Below are positions 28,893-37,653 of a stretch of 49,113 nucleotides of DNA, piece after piece (position 1 is the stretch's first letter; each line of letters starts with the position of its first letter). Below the pieces are notes generated by a model, which was not told the origin of the DNA, ran no database searches, and saw only the letters and a list, made by a program, of their open reading frames with translations. A program made the translations under genes and the position numbers. Source of the DNA: Bacteroidia bacterium (GTDB lineage: Bacteria; Bacteroidota; Bacteroidia; UKL13-3). The DNA lies in contig JAGPCK010000018.1 in assembly GCA_018058135.1 (NCBI GenBank), positions 1 to 49,113 of the forward strand, read 5' to 3'.

Positions 28893-30866
28893 ATGTCCAC
28901 CACAACATTGCTGTTAGAAAATATTGTGCCTCAAAGCAAATCGCTGGCACAACTTAAAACATTAGTCGGCTTCCTGCGCAAGAATAAAAGCAACGGAATC
29001 GCTCAACTTATAACTGCATTAGAGCAGGATGAAGATAAACGAAAGAACTTATCGGTTTACGTACAAGCGGTTTTAGCCCGTTACACAGCGAAAGAATTAC
29101 TCACTGATAGTGGCATAAATGAAAGTACCTCTTTTGCCTCTGCTATCACCAACAGCATCAAACATAGCCTTCTGCCTAAAGTACCTCAGCAAAATTCATT
29201 TGCTTACTTACTACACTGTCTTTTCCCTGAGAAGTATGATGCGGAATGGGTAAACAGTATAAGTGATGATGAATGGCTCAAATTACTGGAACTTATTTTT
29301 AGCGAAGAGCACAGTCATAAATCCGAAACACTTTCTCATGATGAAATAAGCGAAGCCATCGAGATTCTTTCTTACCGCGTTGCTTCGGCTGCGTTGAATA
29401 CTTCTTTTAACCACCGTTATGCGTCAGAGGTTGAGCATTATCATGCGTTAACCGAACAACACAAATTTGTGGAGATGTTGCGTGAAGAGTATGAAAAAAC
29501 AGGCTTAGTAGGTCCTGCATCTGCTAATATGCTCATTACACAGCTAAACGAATGCCTTACCGCACTGCAAGAGTTAAAAAGAACTACTATCCACAGAGGC
29601 ACCAGCTTGCAGGCAACGTTCACTATTCACCGCATGCAACAGCAATTACTGCGAATGCGTTTGCTTGCACAAATGATCAGCGGACAAGCCAATTCATTGC
29701 TGCATGCTGTTGTACTGTTTAAACAACTTTTGCAAAACGAAAAAGATAAAAACAGTTTGAGCAAACTGTTTTCTGAAAACTCTTACCTGTTGGCCTACCG
29801 CATTGCTGAGCATGAAAGTTCAACAGGAGAACACTACATTGCTACCAGCGAAAAAGAGTACTACGATTTTTTCAAAGCTGCGTCAAAGGGAGGAATCGTT
29901 GCTGCGCTGATGACTTTTGTAAAAATCATACTCCATCACCTGCACTTCGCACCATTTTGGGAGGCCTTCTGTTACAGTCTTAATTATGCAACCGGGTTTG
30001 TTACTATACAGATTAGCCACGCTATATTGGCTACGAAACAACCAGCCATGACAGCCTCTGCCATTGCAGCTGCCTTAGATAAAAAATCAACCGACAAGCC
30101 GTCCATCCCTCACCTTGCCTTATTAATCGGGAGTGTTTCGCGTAGCCAGTTCGTTTCCTTTGCCGGAAATTTATTGCTCGTATTCCCGGTATCTTTTTTA
30201 ATTGCTGCTGTTTACTACCTCATCATAGGCCATGAATTAGTAAATGAACAAGAAGCCACAAAAATGTTACATGATGTGCATCCGTGGGAAAATCCAACCT
30301 GGGTCTACGCAAGCATCACCGGTATATTTCTTTTTATTTCCGGCATTATTTCGGGGTATTATGACAACAAAGTAATTTACTCGTCCATTCCTCACCGTAT
30401 CAAACAACATGTTGTATTGCGCAGGTTCTTAAACCAGCGTCAACTTATTCGTTTTGCTCAATATGTTGAGCATAACCTGGGGTCGCTTATCGGAAATATT
30501 TGCCTGGGTTTCTTTTTAGGAACAGCCGCATTTTTAGGATTCATTTTCGGACTTCCTTTTGACATACGGCACATCACCATTTCCTCAGGCAATTATGCTA
30601 TTGCCGTTTTTACACTTATGACCCATCCTGATTGGCGATTACTGGCAGAAGCATTTATAGGTGTGATGGGCATCGGATTTTTTAACTTTATTGTCAGCTT
30701 TGGATTAGCCATAACTGTTGCAGCCAAATCACGCAAAGTGGGCAAAAAAGAATTTATAGAACTACTTAATTGGGTAAAGAAATATATTCGCAGGTATCCG
30801 AAGGATTTTGTTCTTCCGCCCAAAACAGATCGCAAACCTCAGGATATTGATATTACAATAGTATAA
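28893..30866 (+). CDS. SpecificRecomb (Gcr)-family integral membrane protein
   Basis: The 657-residue protein has a soluble helical N-terminal half (1-320) and several strong membrane segments (about 335-365, 415-450, 470-490, 545-565 and 590-625), ending in a basic tail. The layout and C-terminal motifs match the family named site-specific recombinase after Neisseria Gcr (PF10136). No tyrosine- or serine-recombinase catalytic residues are seen and the protein is clearly membrane-embedded, so the recombinase name should not be taken as function. It lies 23 bp after the MuiA-like gene and 1 bp before the GH3 gene. Confidence 0.8.
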   Translation: MSTTTLLLENIVPQSKSLAQLKTLVGFLRKNKSNGIAQLITALEQDEDKRKNLSVYVQAVLARYTAKELLTDSGINESTSFASAITNSIKHSLLPKVPQQNSFAYLLHCLFPEKYDAEWVNSISDDEWLKLLELIFSEEHSHKSETLSHDEISEAIEILSYRVASAALNTSFNHRYASEVEHYHALTEQHKFVEMLREEYEKTGLVGPASANMLITQLNECLTALQELKRTTIHRGTSLQATFTIHRMQQQLLRMRLLAQMISGQANSLLHAVVLFKQLLQNEKDKNSLSKLFSENSYLLAYRIAEHESSTGEHYIATSEKEYYDFFKAASKGGIVAALMTFVKIILHHLHFAPFWEAFCYSLNYATGFVTIQISHAILATKQPAMTASAIAAALDKKSTDKPSIPHLALLIGSVSRSQFVSFAGNLLLVFPVSFLIAAVYYLIIGHELVNEQEATKMLHDVHPWENPTWVYASITGIFLFISGIISGYYDNKVIYSSIPHRIKQHVVLRRFLNQRQLIRFAQYVEHNLGSLIGNICLGFFLGTAAFLGFIFGLPFDIRHITISSGNYAIAVFTLMTHPDWRLLAEAFIGVMGIGFFNFIVSFGLAITVAAKSRKVGKKEFIELLNWVKKYIRRYPKDFVLPPKTDRKPQDIDITIV

Positions 30867-30867
30867 C

Positions 30868-32370
30868 ATGGGAATAAAATCACTTCTGGCAAAGCCGTTT
30901 GCCCGATTTATTACCAACAAGGTAAAAAAAGAAAGCGCTGACGCATTGCAGTGGCAGGACTACTGGTTTAAGAAACTGCTTTCCAAAGCAACCAACACTG
31001 CCTTTGGCCAAGACCATACGTTTGACTCCATAAAAACTTATGAGGACTTTAAACACAATGTACCCATAAGGGACTATGAAGGATTCAGAACATACATTGA
31101 ACGGGCTGTAAATGCGGAAGATAACATTTTGTGGCCCGGCAAACCCCTTTACTGGAGTAAAACTTCCGGCACCACATCCGGTGTAAAATATATTCCCATT
31201 ACGGATGATTCGATTCCTTTCCACATCAATTCTGCCCGCAACGCATTGTTGCATTACATTGCTGAAACAGGAAAATCTTCTTTTGTTGATGGCAAACTGA
31301 TCTTTTTATCCGGGAGTCCTGAATTGGAAACTAAAAACGGAATCCCCATTGGCCGGCTATCAGGTATTGTGAACCACCACATACCGCAATACCTGCGCAG
31401 AAACCAGATGCCATCTTATGCTACCAACTGCATTGAAGACTGGGAGCAAAAAGTGGATGCCATTGTGGAAGAAACATTTGATGAAGACATGACCCTCATC
31501 AGCGGAATTCCGCCCTGGGTGCAAATGTACTTCGACAAACTCTCTGAGAAAGCCGGAGGTAAACCGGTAAAGGATATCTATCCTAACTTTAATCTCTTTG
31601 TTTTTGGCGGAGTAAACTTTGAGCCTTACCGAGCCAAAATTGAAAATGTTATTGGAAAGGCTGTAGACACTATTGAAACGTATCCGGCATCAGAAGGATT
31701 TATTGCCTACCAGAACTCACAAAAAGAAAAGGGTTTGCTGCTGTTGGTGAACAACGGAATTTTTTATGAGTTCATTCCCACTGAAGAATTTTTCAATGAA
31801 AACCCAACCCGCATTTCTTTAAAAGATGTGGAACTGGATAAAAACTACGCTATTATTCTCAACACTAATGCAGGCTTGTATGGCTACAACATTGGTGATA
31901 CTGTAAAATTTATTTCTAAAAATCCATATAAACTTATGGTTACAGGCCGCATCAAACATTACATCTCTGCCTTTGGAGAACATGTAATTGGTGAAGAAGT
32001 AGAACATGCCATTCTCTCTGTTGCAAAACAAGAAAATGTAGAAATCATTGAATTTACAGTGGCACCTATGGTAAACCCCAAAGAAGGCCTCCCCTATCAT
32101 GAATGGTTTGTGGAATTTGGCAGCCTGCCAAGTGACCTAAATACGTTTTCACTAAAAGTAGATGAAGCCATGCGCAGCAAAAATATTTACTACCGTGATT
32201 TAGTTGGTGGACACATTCTTCGTCCATTGGTGATGCACGCTTTACAAAAAGGGGCGTTTATTGAATACATGAAAAGTGAGGGCAAACTGGGTGGACAAAA
32301 TAAAGTGCCCCGACTAAGTAATGATCGTAAGATTGCTGAGAAGCTAGCTGACTATTTCAATGAGAAATAA
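30868..32370 (+). CDS. GH3-family acyl-adenylating protein
   Basis: The 500-residue protein matches bacterial members of the GH3 family (named from the plant auxin-responsive GH3 enzymes), part of the adenylate-forming superfamily. The ATP-binding P-loop-like motif is KTSGTTSGVKYIPIT (about 96-110); YPASEGFIAYQ and GLYGYNIGDTVKF are the second and third motifs; the C-terminal swinging domain follows GRIKHYISAFGEH. Plant enzymes join amino acids to acyl acids; the bacterial substrate is unknown. The start is 1 bp after the previous stop, and the 3' end overlaps the next gene by 11 bp. Confidence 0.93.
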   Translation: MGIKSLLAKPFARFITNKVKKESADALQWQDYWFKKLLSKATNTAFGQDHTFDSIKTYEDFKHNVPIRDYEGFRTYIERAVNAEDNILWPGKPLYWSKTSGTTSGVKYIPITDDSIPFHINSARNALLHYIAETGKSSFVDGKLIFLSGSPELETKNGIPIGRLSGIVNHHIPQYLRRNQMPSYATNCIEDWEQKVDAIVEETFDEDMTLISGIPPWVQMYFDKLSEKAGGKPVKDIYPNFNLFVFGGVNFEPYRAKIENVIGKAVDTIETYPASEGFIAYQNSQKEKGLLLLVNNGIFYEFIPTEEFFNENPTRISLKDVELDKNYAIILNTNAGLYGYNIGDTVKFISKNPYKLMVTGRIKHYISAFGEHVIGEEVEHAILSVAKQENVEIIEFTVAPMVNPKEGLPYHEWFVEFGSLPSDLNTFSLKVDEAMRSKNIYYRDLVGGHILRPLVMHALQKGAFIEYMKSEGKLGGQNKVPRLSNDRKIAEKLADYFNEK

Positions 32371-32863
32371 TTTACTAATATTATCAAGTATCTGCCTTTT
32401 ATACATACAAGTAAAAGGCCAGCATATCGACTATAAGAATTTAGTGCACCTTGGTCTATATTTAGACTCCAGACAAAAAAGTGAGAAATACATTTCACAT
32501 TTAATTTGTGATTTTGAAACCGAGCATTATTTGGGCTGTGACTCTATAAATAAACTTATCAAAAATATATCAAAGACATCATCAAATCATCTTTATAAAA
32601 AACAAATCATAAATGAATTCAGATGTCACCTTAGTGTATATGAGCTAGAATTCAACACAACTGAGAATGCTCTTAATCTACATAGACTGCTAAGAAGTGA
32701 TAGGTATTTTAAATACTGGGGTGGAAAACCGTACAAAAACATATTCGTTTACGGTAGTACATTCTATATCATTGAAGTTAATGCAAATATGTTTGTTAAA
32801 GATGCAGATGAACTCGCTTTTTATATCTACTACCAAGTTCTCAATGGAAAAAAAAATGAGTAA
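32360..32863 (+). CDS. Small secreted protein of unknown function
   Basis: The 167-residue protein begins with a signal peptide (MRNNLLILSSICLLYIQVKG, cut before QH). The mature part is lysine- and tyrosine-rich with no recognised motif; two Cys (in LICDF and LGCDS) may pair. Its start overlaps the GH3 stop by 11 bp and its 3' end overlaps the dxr start by 8 bp, so it is a translated part of the operon rather than a chance frame. Its sequence is more AT-rich than either neighbour, suggesting a later arrival. Confidence 0.65.
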   Translation: MRNNLLILSSICLLYIQVKGQHIDYKNLVHLGLYLDSRQKSEKYISHLICDFETEHYLGCDSINKLIKNISKTSSNHLYKKQIINEFRCHLSVYELEFNTTENALNLHRLLRSDRYFKYWGGKPYKNIFVYGSTFYIIEVNANMFVKDADELAFYIYYQVLNGKKNE

Positions 32864-34010
32864 TCAAAAACACATAGCCATTTTAGGCTCCACAGGCTCC
32901 ATAGGCACACAGGCTCTTGAAGTAATTGAAGAACAAAAAGAACACTTTGCGATAGAGGTTCTTACTGCGCATTCCAATGCTCACCTGCTCATTGAACAGG
33001 CACGAAAATTCAACCCGAATTGTGTAGTAATAGCTGATGAAAGCAAGTATGCAGAAGTTAAAGCAGCATTAGATCCGCTGGATATAAAAGTATTTGCCGG
33101 CATGGAGGCCATTGCTCAGGTGGTAGAATTTGACAGTATAGACATTGTGCTTACTGCTATGGTAGGTTATGCCGGATTAAAGCCCACCATCAATGCCATC
33201 AACGCCAAAAAAACAATTGCCCTGGCAAATAAAGAAACCCTCGTAGTAGCCGGTGAGTTAATTACTGAACTGGCTATGGAAAAACACGTGCCCATCATTC
33301 CGGTTGATTCGGAACATTCCGCTATTTTTCAATGTCTGGTAGGCGAACCTCTGGACCGCATAGAAAAAATATACCTGACTGCATCAGGAGGACCATTTCG
33401 TGGCAAAAACCGTGAAGAACTGGCTGAAGTAACCAAAGTGCAGGCACTTAAACACCCCAACTGGAACATGGGTGCAAAAATCACTATCGACTCAGCTACG
33501 CTCATGAACAAAGGTTTGGAAGTAATTGAAGCTAAATGGTTGTTCGGATTAAAAACCGAACAGATTGATGTAATTGTACACCCGCAAAGCATTGTGCATT
33601 CGCTGGTGCAAATGGTGGATGGCAGTATGAAAGCACAAATGGGTTTACCTGACATGAAGCTACCCATTCAGTATGCCTTCACGTATCCTGATCGTTACAA
33701 ATCAGAGTTCCCGCGTTTCAATTTTTTAGATTACCACACACTCACTTTTGAGAAAGCCGATGCTGCTACTTTCAGAAATCTGGAATTAGCCTACGAAGCC
33801 CTGCGAAAAGGAGGAAACATGGCCTGTACATTAAATGCAGCAAATGAAGTGGCTGTTGATGCTTTTTTGAAAGACAAAATAAAATTCCTTCAGATTGCTG
33901 AACTCAACGAGGCCTGCATGACCAAAATGAGTTTTATTGCTAAACCTGATTATGCAGATTATGTGGCAACAGATGCTGAAACACGCAAGTTAGCCTTATC
34001 GCTTATCTAG
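32856..34010 (+). CDS. dxr: 1-deoxy-D-xylulose 5-phosphate reductoisomerase
   Basis: The 384-residue protein matches DXR, the second enzyme of the MEP isoprenoid pathway. It has the NADPH loop ILGSTGSIGT (9-18), the metal and substrate site D151-S-E153 (VDSEHSAIFQ), TASGGPFRGK (176-184) and E222 in MNKGLEVIEA. ATG 32856 gives the usual N-terminus MSNQKHIAIL; ATG 32844 would add four residues, and the longer frame from 32697 lies in the previous gene. The 3' end overlaps the convergent barrel gene by 4 bp. Confidence 0.96.
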   Translation: MSNQKHIAILGSTGSIGTQALEVIEEQKEHFAIEVLTAHSNAHLLIEQARKFNPNCVVIADESKYAEVKAALDPLDIKVFAGMEAIAQVVEFDSIDIVLTAMVGYAGLKPTINAINAKKTIALANKETLVVAGELITELAMEKHVPIIPVDSEHSAIFQCLVGEPLDRIEKIYLTASGGPFRGKNREELAEVTKVQALKHPNWNMGAKITIDSATLMNKGLEVIEAKWLFGLKTEQIDVIVHPQSIVHSLVQMVDGSMKAQMGLPDMKLPIQYAFTYPDRYKSEFPRFNFLDYHTLTFEKADAATFRNLELAYEALRKGGNMACTLNAANEVAVDAFLKDKIKFLQIAELNEACMTKMSFIAKPDYADYVATDAETRKLALSLI

Positions 34011-34585
34011 AATCCGTACTTGTTAAGGTAAATCTGGAAACCGATATTGAGGGATAAACCATTACTCTTATCTGAGTTACTGAGTGAATACAAAAAAGTA
34101 TAATCAGCCAAGGTTTCCAAACCTACACTTTCATTAAAAAAGTAAATCACCCCAACTCCTACTGCACCACCCATATAGCCTGTGTTTCTGTTAATCTTCA
34201 GGTTTCTGTCTTCAAAATTACTTTGCGAATACGTGCCACGTGCCTCCAGCAACAAATTTAATTTGGAACCCTCCCCCTCTGTTTCTTCAAATGGTGAATA
34301 ATAACGTATAAAAGGACCGCCACCCCAAGTAAGTTCACTTTGCTGATCAATGCGTGAATAGGTTAATGGCACTGAAATACCCACAGCAAAATTATTGGCT
34401 ACCAATCTGCCATAGCGCAAATTGAGGTTGTATGCCGAACTGGCCACATTTCGTATGGAATCAATATCATTATTTCTTGCATTCATAGTCGCTGAAGCGC
34501 CTATCAATTGAGTCCCTTTTTCCAACTGAGCATCTGCAATCAAATAACAAAAGACTGCGGCAACAACTAGTAGAATTCTTTTCAT
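34007..34585 (-). CDS. Outer-membrane beta-barrel protein
   Basis: The 192-residue protein has a signal peptide (1-19, IADAQ) and alternating hydrophobic/polar strands ending in a C-terminal Phe (FQIYLNKYGF), the usual outer-membrane insertion signal. The size fits an eight-strand barrel of the OmpA/OmpX/porin-family type. Function unknown. A -7-like TACTTTTG lies about 25 bp upstream. The gene sits inverted between dxr and rseP. Confidence 0.85.
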   Translation of the reverse strand: MKRILLVVAAVFCYLIADAQLEKGTQLIGASATMNARNNDIDSIRNVASSAYNLNLRYGRLVANNFAVGISVPLTYSRIDQQSELTWGGGPFIRYYSPFEETEGEGSKLNLLLEARGTYSQSNFEDRNLKINRNTGYMGGAVGVGVIYFFNESVGLETLADYTFLYSLSNSDKSNGLSLNIGFQIYLNKYGF

Positions 34586-34701
34586 ATGTACAATTTCTTA
34601 TGATTCCGCAAAAGTATACAATTTAAGCAAGTATCACATTAGCACGATTTATGCTGGACAAAAGCTTATTTTCGCACTCTTTTAAAATTCAATTATAGTA
34701 A

Positions 34702-36021
34702 ATGGAAGTATTGGTAATGATAGGGCAGTTAATATTAGGACTTTCCATCCTGGTATTTTTTCACGAGTTGGGACACTACACCGCTGCCCGTGCCTTCGGA
34801 ATTAAAGTAGAAAAATTTTACCTCTTTTTTGATGCCTGGGGATTTAAGCTCTTCAGCTTCAAACGGGGAGATACTGAGTATGGAATAGGTTGGTTGCCTT
34901 TTGGCGGTTATGTGAAAATTGCCGGTATGATTGATGAATCAATGGATACCGAACAAATGCAGAAAGCCCCCGAACCTTGGGAATTTCGCTCAAAACCCGC
35001 CTGGCAAAGATTGATTGTAATGATTGCGGGAGTATTAGTAAATGCTGTACTTGCTGTTTTCATATTCGCCTTGATGGTGTGGCACTACGGGGAAACCTAT
35101 CTGCCCAACAGTCAGGTAAAATACGGTATTGTTGCACATGAGCTGGCTAAGGAAATAGGTTTACAAACCGGAGATAAAATTGTATCCATTAACAGACAAA
35201 CCTTAGAAAGATTTGAAGATATACTGAGCCCAAAAGTGTTGTTGGGAGAAAACATGGTTCTTAACATTGACCGTAACGGCACGTTAATGGACATTGCTAT
35301 TCCTGATGACTTCGCCAACAAATTCACCGATAAGCGTGATGCTTTTCTGGATAAACGCATGACCTTTTTTGTAGCCCAACCTCTTCCAGGCAGTAATGCA
35401 TCAAAAGCCGGACTAAAACCTGAGGATAGAATTATTGCTTTGAACGGTGCGCCTTTCAGCTTTTTTGATGAGTTCCAGCAATTGCTTAAAGATAACAAAG
35501 ATAAAGAAGTTCAGCTTTCAGTTTTACGCGCCACAGATACACTGCTGCTAAAAGCTAAAGTAGATGCCGAAGGTAAGTTGGGCTTTATGCCCGACACCAA
35601 AGATTTTGAACTGAAAACCATTGAATATACTTTAGCACAAGCTATTCCTATGGGCACCACTAAAGCCTGGAATGCACTGGTAGATAATGCCAGAGGCTTA
35701 TCCAAGATATTCAGAGGCAAAGTATCTGCCAGCAAATCCGTTCAAGGGCCTATTGGTATTGCACAGATATATGGCGGACAATGGATATGGAGCAAATTCT
35801 GGTACCTCACCGGATTAATCTCCATCATTCTGGCTTTCATGAATATATTACCCATTCCGGCTTTAGATGGCGGACATGTGGTGTTTCTTATAGCCGAAAT
35901 GATTAAAGGCAAACCACTCAGCATTAAGTTTATGGAAAAAGCGCAAATGGTAGGGATGGTTCTGCTTTTCGGACTGATGATTTTTGCTGTATTTAATGAT
36001 GTAATAAAACTTTTATTCTGA
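34702..36021 (+). CDS. rseP: RIP site-2 metalloprotease RseP
   Basis: The 439-residue protein is an intramembrane zinc protease. The HExxH site is H21-E22-x2-H25 (FFHELGHY) in the first membrane helix, two PDZ-like parts lie in the middle (the second near GLKPEDRIIALNG) and the third zinc ligand is in PIPALDGGHVV near the C-terminus, followed by another membrane helix. In other bacteria RseP cleaves anti-sigma factors and leftover signal peptides. Its closeness to dxr is a conserved association in many genomes; here an inverted barrel gene lies between. No uppS, cdsA or bamA is present. Confidence 0.95.
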   Translation: MEVLVMIGQLILGLSILVFFHELGHYTAARAFGIKVEKFYLFFDAWGFKLFSFKRGDTEYGIGWLPFGGYVKIAGMIDESMDTEQMQKAPEPWEFRSKPAWQRLIVMIAGVLVNAVLAVFIFALMVWHYGETYLPNSQVKYGIVAHELAKEIGLQTGDKIVSINRQTLERFEDILSPKVLLGENMVLNIDRNGTLMDIAIPDDFANKFTDKRDAFLDKRMTFFVAQPLPGSNASKAGLKPEDRIIALNGAPFSFFDEFQQLLKDNKDKEVQLSVLRATDTLLLKAKVDAEGKLGFMPDTKDFELKTIEYTLAQAIPMGTTKAWNALVDNARGLSKIFRGKVSASKSVQGPIGIAQIYGGQWIWSKFWYLTGLISIILAFMNILPIPALDGGHVVFLIAEMIKGKPLSIKFMEKAQMVGMVLLFGLMIFAVFNDVIKLLF

Positions 36022-36036
36022 TTCAGGGAATAGCAG

Positions 36037-36067
36037 TTGCACAAAAAAACTTAATCCATTACCTTCG
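36037..36067 (+). promoter_or_regulatory. Promoter of tRNA-Leu
   Basis: TTG (36037-36039), a 20-bp spacer and TACCTTCG (36060-36067) precede the tRNA 5' end by 12 bp, the distance expected for a tRNA start. The -7 box has the TTCG variant. Confidence 0.55.
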
Positions 36068-36079
36068 CACCGCTCTTAA

Positions 36080-36163
36080 GCCCAGGTGGCGGAATTGGTA
36101 GACGCGCTGGTCTCAAACACCAGTGGATTCAACCCCGTATCGGTTCGACTCCGATCCTGGGCA
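36080..36163 (+). tRNA. tRNA-Leu (anticodon CAA)
   Basis: The acceptor arms GCCCAGG and CCTGGGC pair over 7 bp, the anticodon arm is CTGGT-CTCAAAC-ACCAG giving anticodon CAA (codon UUG), a long variable arm is present as expected for leucine tRNA, and the T arm is CGG-TTCGACT-CCG with flanking pairs. The discriminator is A at 36163 and CCA is not encoded. Confidence 0.95.
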
Positions 36164-36167
36164 CTCT

Positions 36168-36202
36168 AAATAGCCTGAAATTACATTTCGGGCTATTTTT
36201 TT
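36168..36202 (+). terminator. Intrinsic terminator after tRNA-Leu
   Basis: A 14-bp stem (arms 36168-36181 and 36185-36198, with one T-G pair) with a 3-nt loop is followed by a run of T to 36202. Confidence 0.85.
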
Positions 36203-36317
36203 GAAATTTTTTATTTCTGAAAATCAGCGTCCTGCAAAATATTTCAAATAAATTTTCTTTCAAATACATCATTTGGTAAAGTTTTCGTTGTCTATGGTAA
36301 AAAAGAAAGGAGCACAT

Positions 36318-36452
36318 ATGAAAACCAGAATTGAAATGAACAAAGTAAAAGCAGTAGTTTTCCTTTTATTATTAGTAGGTGCATTTAGTATAAATGCCGT
36401 TAACAGTTTGCAAAAAAACACGCCCCATAGCGCAATGACTCTTTCCAAATAA
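36318..36452 (+). CDS. Small membrane or secreted peptide, 44 residues
   Basis: The frame encodes MKTRIEMNKVKAVVFLLL... with a basic start, one hydrophobic segment (about 13-29, KAVVFLLLLVGAFSINA) and a short polar tail. A good Shine-Dalgarno AAAGGAG lies 6 bp upstream of the ATG, which is unusual in this window and supports translation. A longer frame from ATG 36294 is possible. An intrinsic terminator follows 46 bp downstream. No family is recognised. The start would give a signal-peptide-like or single-pass peptide. Confidence 0.55.
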   Translation: MKTRIEMNKVKAVVFLLLLVGAFSINAVNSLQKNTPHSAMTLSK

Positions 36453-36497
36453 CACAGCATAGCTAATAGTTCAGGTTTAATATTTAATGAGTAAAAG

Positions 36498-36521
36498 ATC
36501 CTGCCTTGTGCAGGATTTTTT
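36498..36521 (+). terminator. Intrinsic terminator after the small peptide gene
   Basis: The stem ATCCTGC (36498-36504) pairs with GCAGGAT (36510-36516) around a 5-nt loop and is followed by T residues to 36521. Confidence 0.85.
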
Positions 36522-36539
36522 ATGCTCGTAAACAATCCG

Positions 36540-36570
36540 TTTGGTTTATCCTGTAAAAAGCCTATATTTG
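36540..36570 (+). promoter_or_regulatory. Promoter of initiator tRNA-Met
   Basis: TTTG (36540-36543), a 19-bp spacer and TATATTTG (36563-36570) match the Bacteroidota consensus in both boxes with optimal spacing. The transcript would start about 65 nt before the mature tRNA. Confidence 0.75.
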
Positions 36571-36641
36571 CATCCCCAAATCGAAGCGAAATGCTTCAGG
36601 TTTAGTTCTTAGAAAGTTCGTTGAACATAAAAATATAAAAT

Positions 36642-36716
<75 letters not shown>

Positions 36717-36727
36717 ATCAAGAACGA

Positions 36728-36749
36728 GACCGCGAGAGCGGTCTTTTTT
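36728..36749 (+). terminator. Intrinsic terminator between initiator tRNA and era
   Basis: The stem GACCGC (36728-36733) pairs with GCGGTC (36738-36743) around a GAGA tetraloop and is followed by six T (36744-36749). It ends only 10 bp before the era start codon. Confidence 0.85.
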
Positions 36750-36759
36750 GTTTATAACC

Positions 36760-37641
36760 ATGGTACACAAGTCAGGCTTCGTAAGTATTATCGGCAAACC
36801 CAATGTAGGTAAGTCAACACTCATCAATATTCTGGTGGGTGAAAAACTGTCCATCATTACTTCTAAAGCACAAACCACCCGACACCGCATACTAGGTATT
36901 GTGAGTACAGATGATTACCAGGTGATATTTTCTGATACTCCCGGCATTATCAAACCAAGGTATTTGTTGCAGGAAAGTATGATGAATGCTGTGGAAGAAA
37001 GTTTACAAGGCGGTGATGTGGTGCTATATGTAACAGCCTGGGATGAGCGTGGCGACAACGAAGAAATTGAAAAGCGTTTGAGCAAAAATAAAGCGCCTGT
37101 AATTTGTATCCTCAACAAAATTGACCTTTCTGCAACTCAGGAAGAAGTGGTGGCTCGAACACAGGAGCTACAGGAAAAATACAATCCGGTTAAGGTAATT
37201 CCCGTTTCAGCTAAAGAGAGTTTTAACGTACAACACATTTTCCCGGCCATTCTGGAACTGTTACCTGAAGGACCTGAATACTACCCGAAAGATCAGTTCA
37301 CTGACCGGCCCGAACGCTTTTTTGCATCAGAAATCATTCGTGAAAAAATATTTATTCTGCTCAAAGAAGAGTTGCCTTACTCTTGCGAAGTGGACATTAT
37401 GCAGTTTGTAGAAGAAGAAAAAATCATCCGCATACATGCCGATATTTATGTATTGCGTGATTCGCAAAAACCAATTGTAATTGGTGCACAGGGTAAAAAT
37501 CTTAAACGTATTGGTATTGGCGCACGCAAAGATCTGGAAGCCTTTTTCGGTAAACAGGTTTATTTGGAAACGTACGTTAAAGTTCGCGAAAACTGGCGTG
37601 ATGAAAAAAAATACCTCAAATCATTCGGTTATCCGGATTAA
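36760..37641 (+). CDS. era: GTPase Era
   Basis: The 293-residue protein has the G1 loop GKPNVGKST (12-20), G2/G3 region with DTPG (near 65), G4 NKID (near 121) and a C-terminal KH domain with GAQGKNLKRIG and the LETYVKVRENWRD signature (about 270-285). Era binds the 3' end of 16S rRNA and helps 30S assembly. I use ATG 36760; a TTG at 36748 would lie inside the terminator. It is 12 bp upstream of der. An intrinsic terminator lies just upstream, so era may depend on read-through from the tRNA promoter or a promoter hidden nearby. Confidence 0.96.
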   Translation: MVHKSGFVSIIGKPNVGKSTLINILVGEKLSIITSKAQTTRHRILGIVSTDDYQVIFSDTPGIIKPRYLLQESMMNAVEESLQGGDVVLYVTAWDERGDNEEIEKRLSKNKAPVICILNKIDLSATQEEVVARTQELQEKYNPVKVIPVSAKESFNVQHIFPAILELLPEGPEYYPKDQFTDRPERFFASEIIREKIFILLKEELPYSCEVDIMQFVEEEKIIRIHADIYVLRDSQKPIVIGAQGKNLKRIGIGARKDLEAFFGKQVYLETYVKVRENWRDEKKYLKSFGYPD

Positions 37642-37653
37642 TAAATAAAAAAC

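Noticed and set aside
28893..30866. Evidence for a mobile element from the recombinase family name
   Set aside because: The protein is a membrane protein without recombinase residues, and no inverted ends, tRNA target or transposase are nearby.
36129..36317. Minus-strand frame over tRNA-Leu ending RIGVEPIRG
   Set aside because: This ending is a well-known false protein translated from the antisense of a leucine tRNA.
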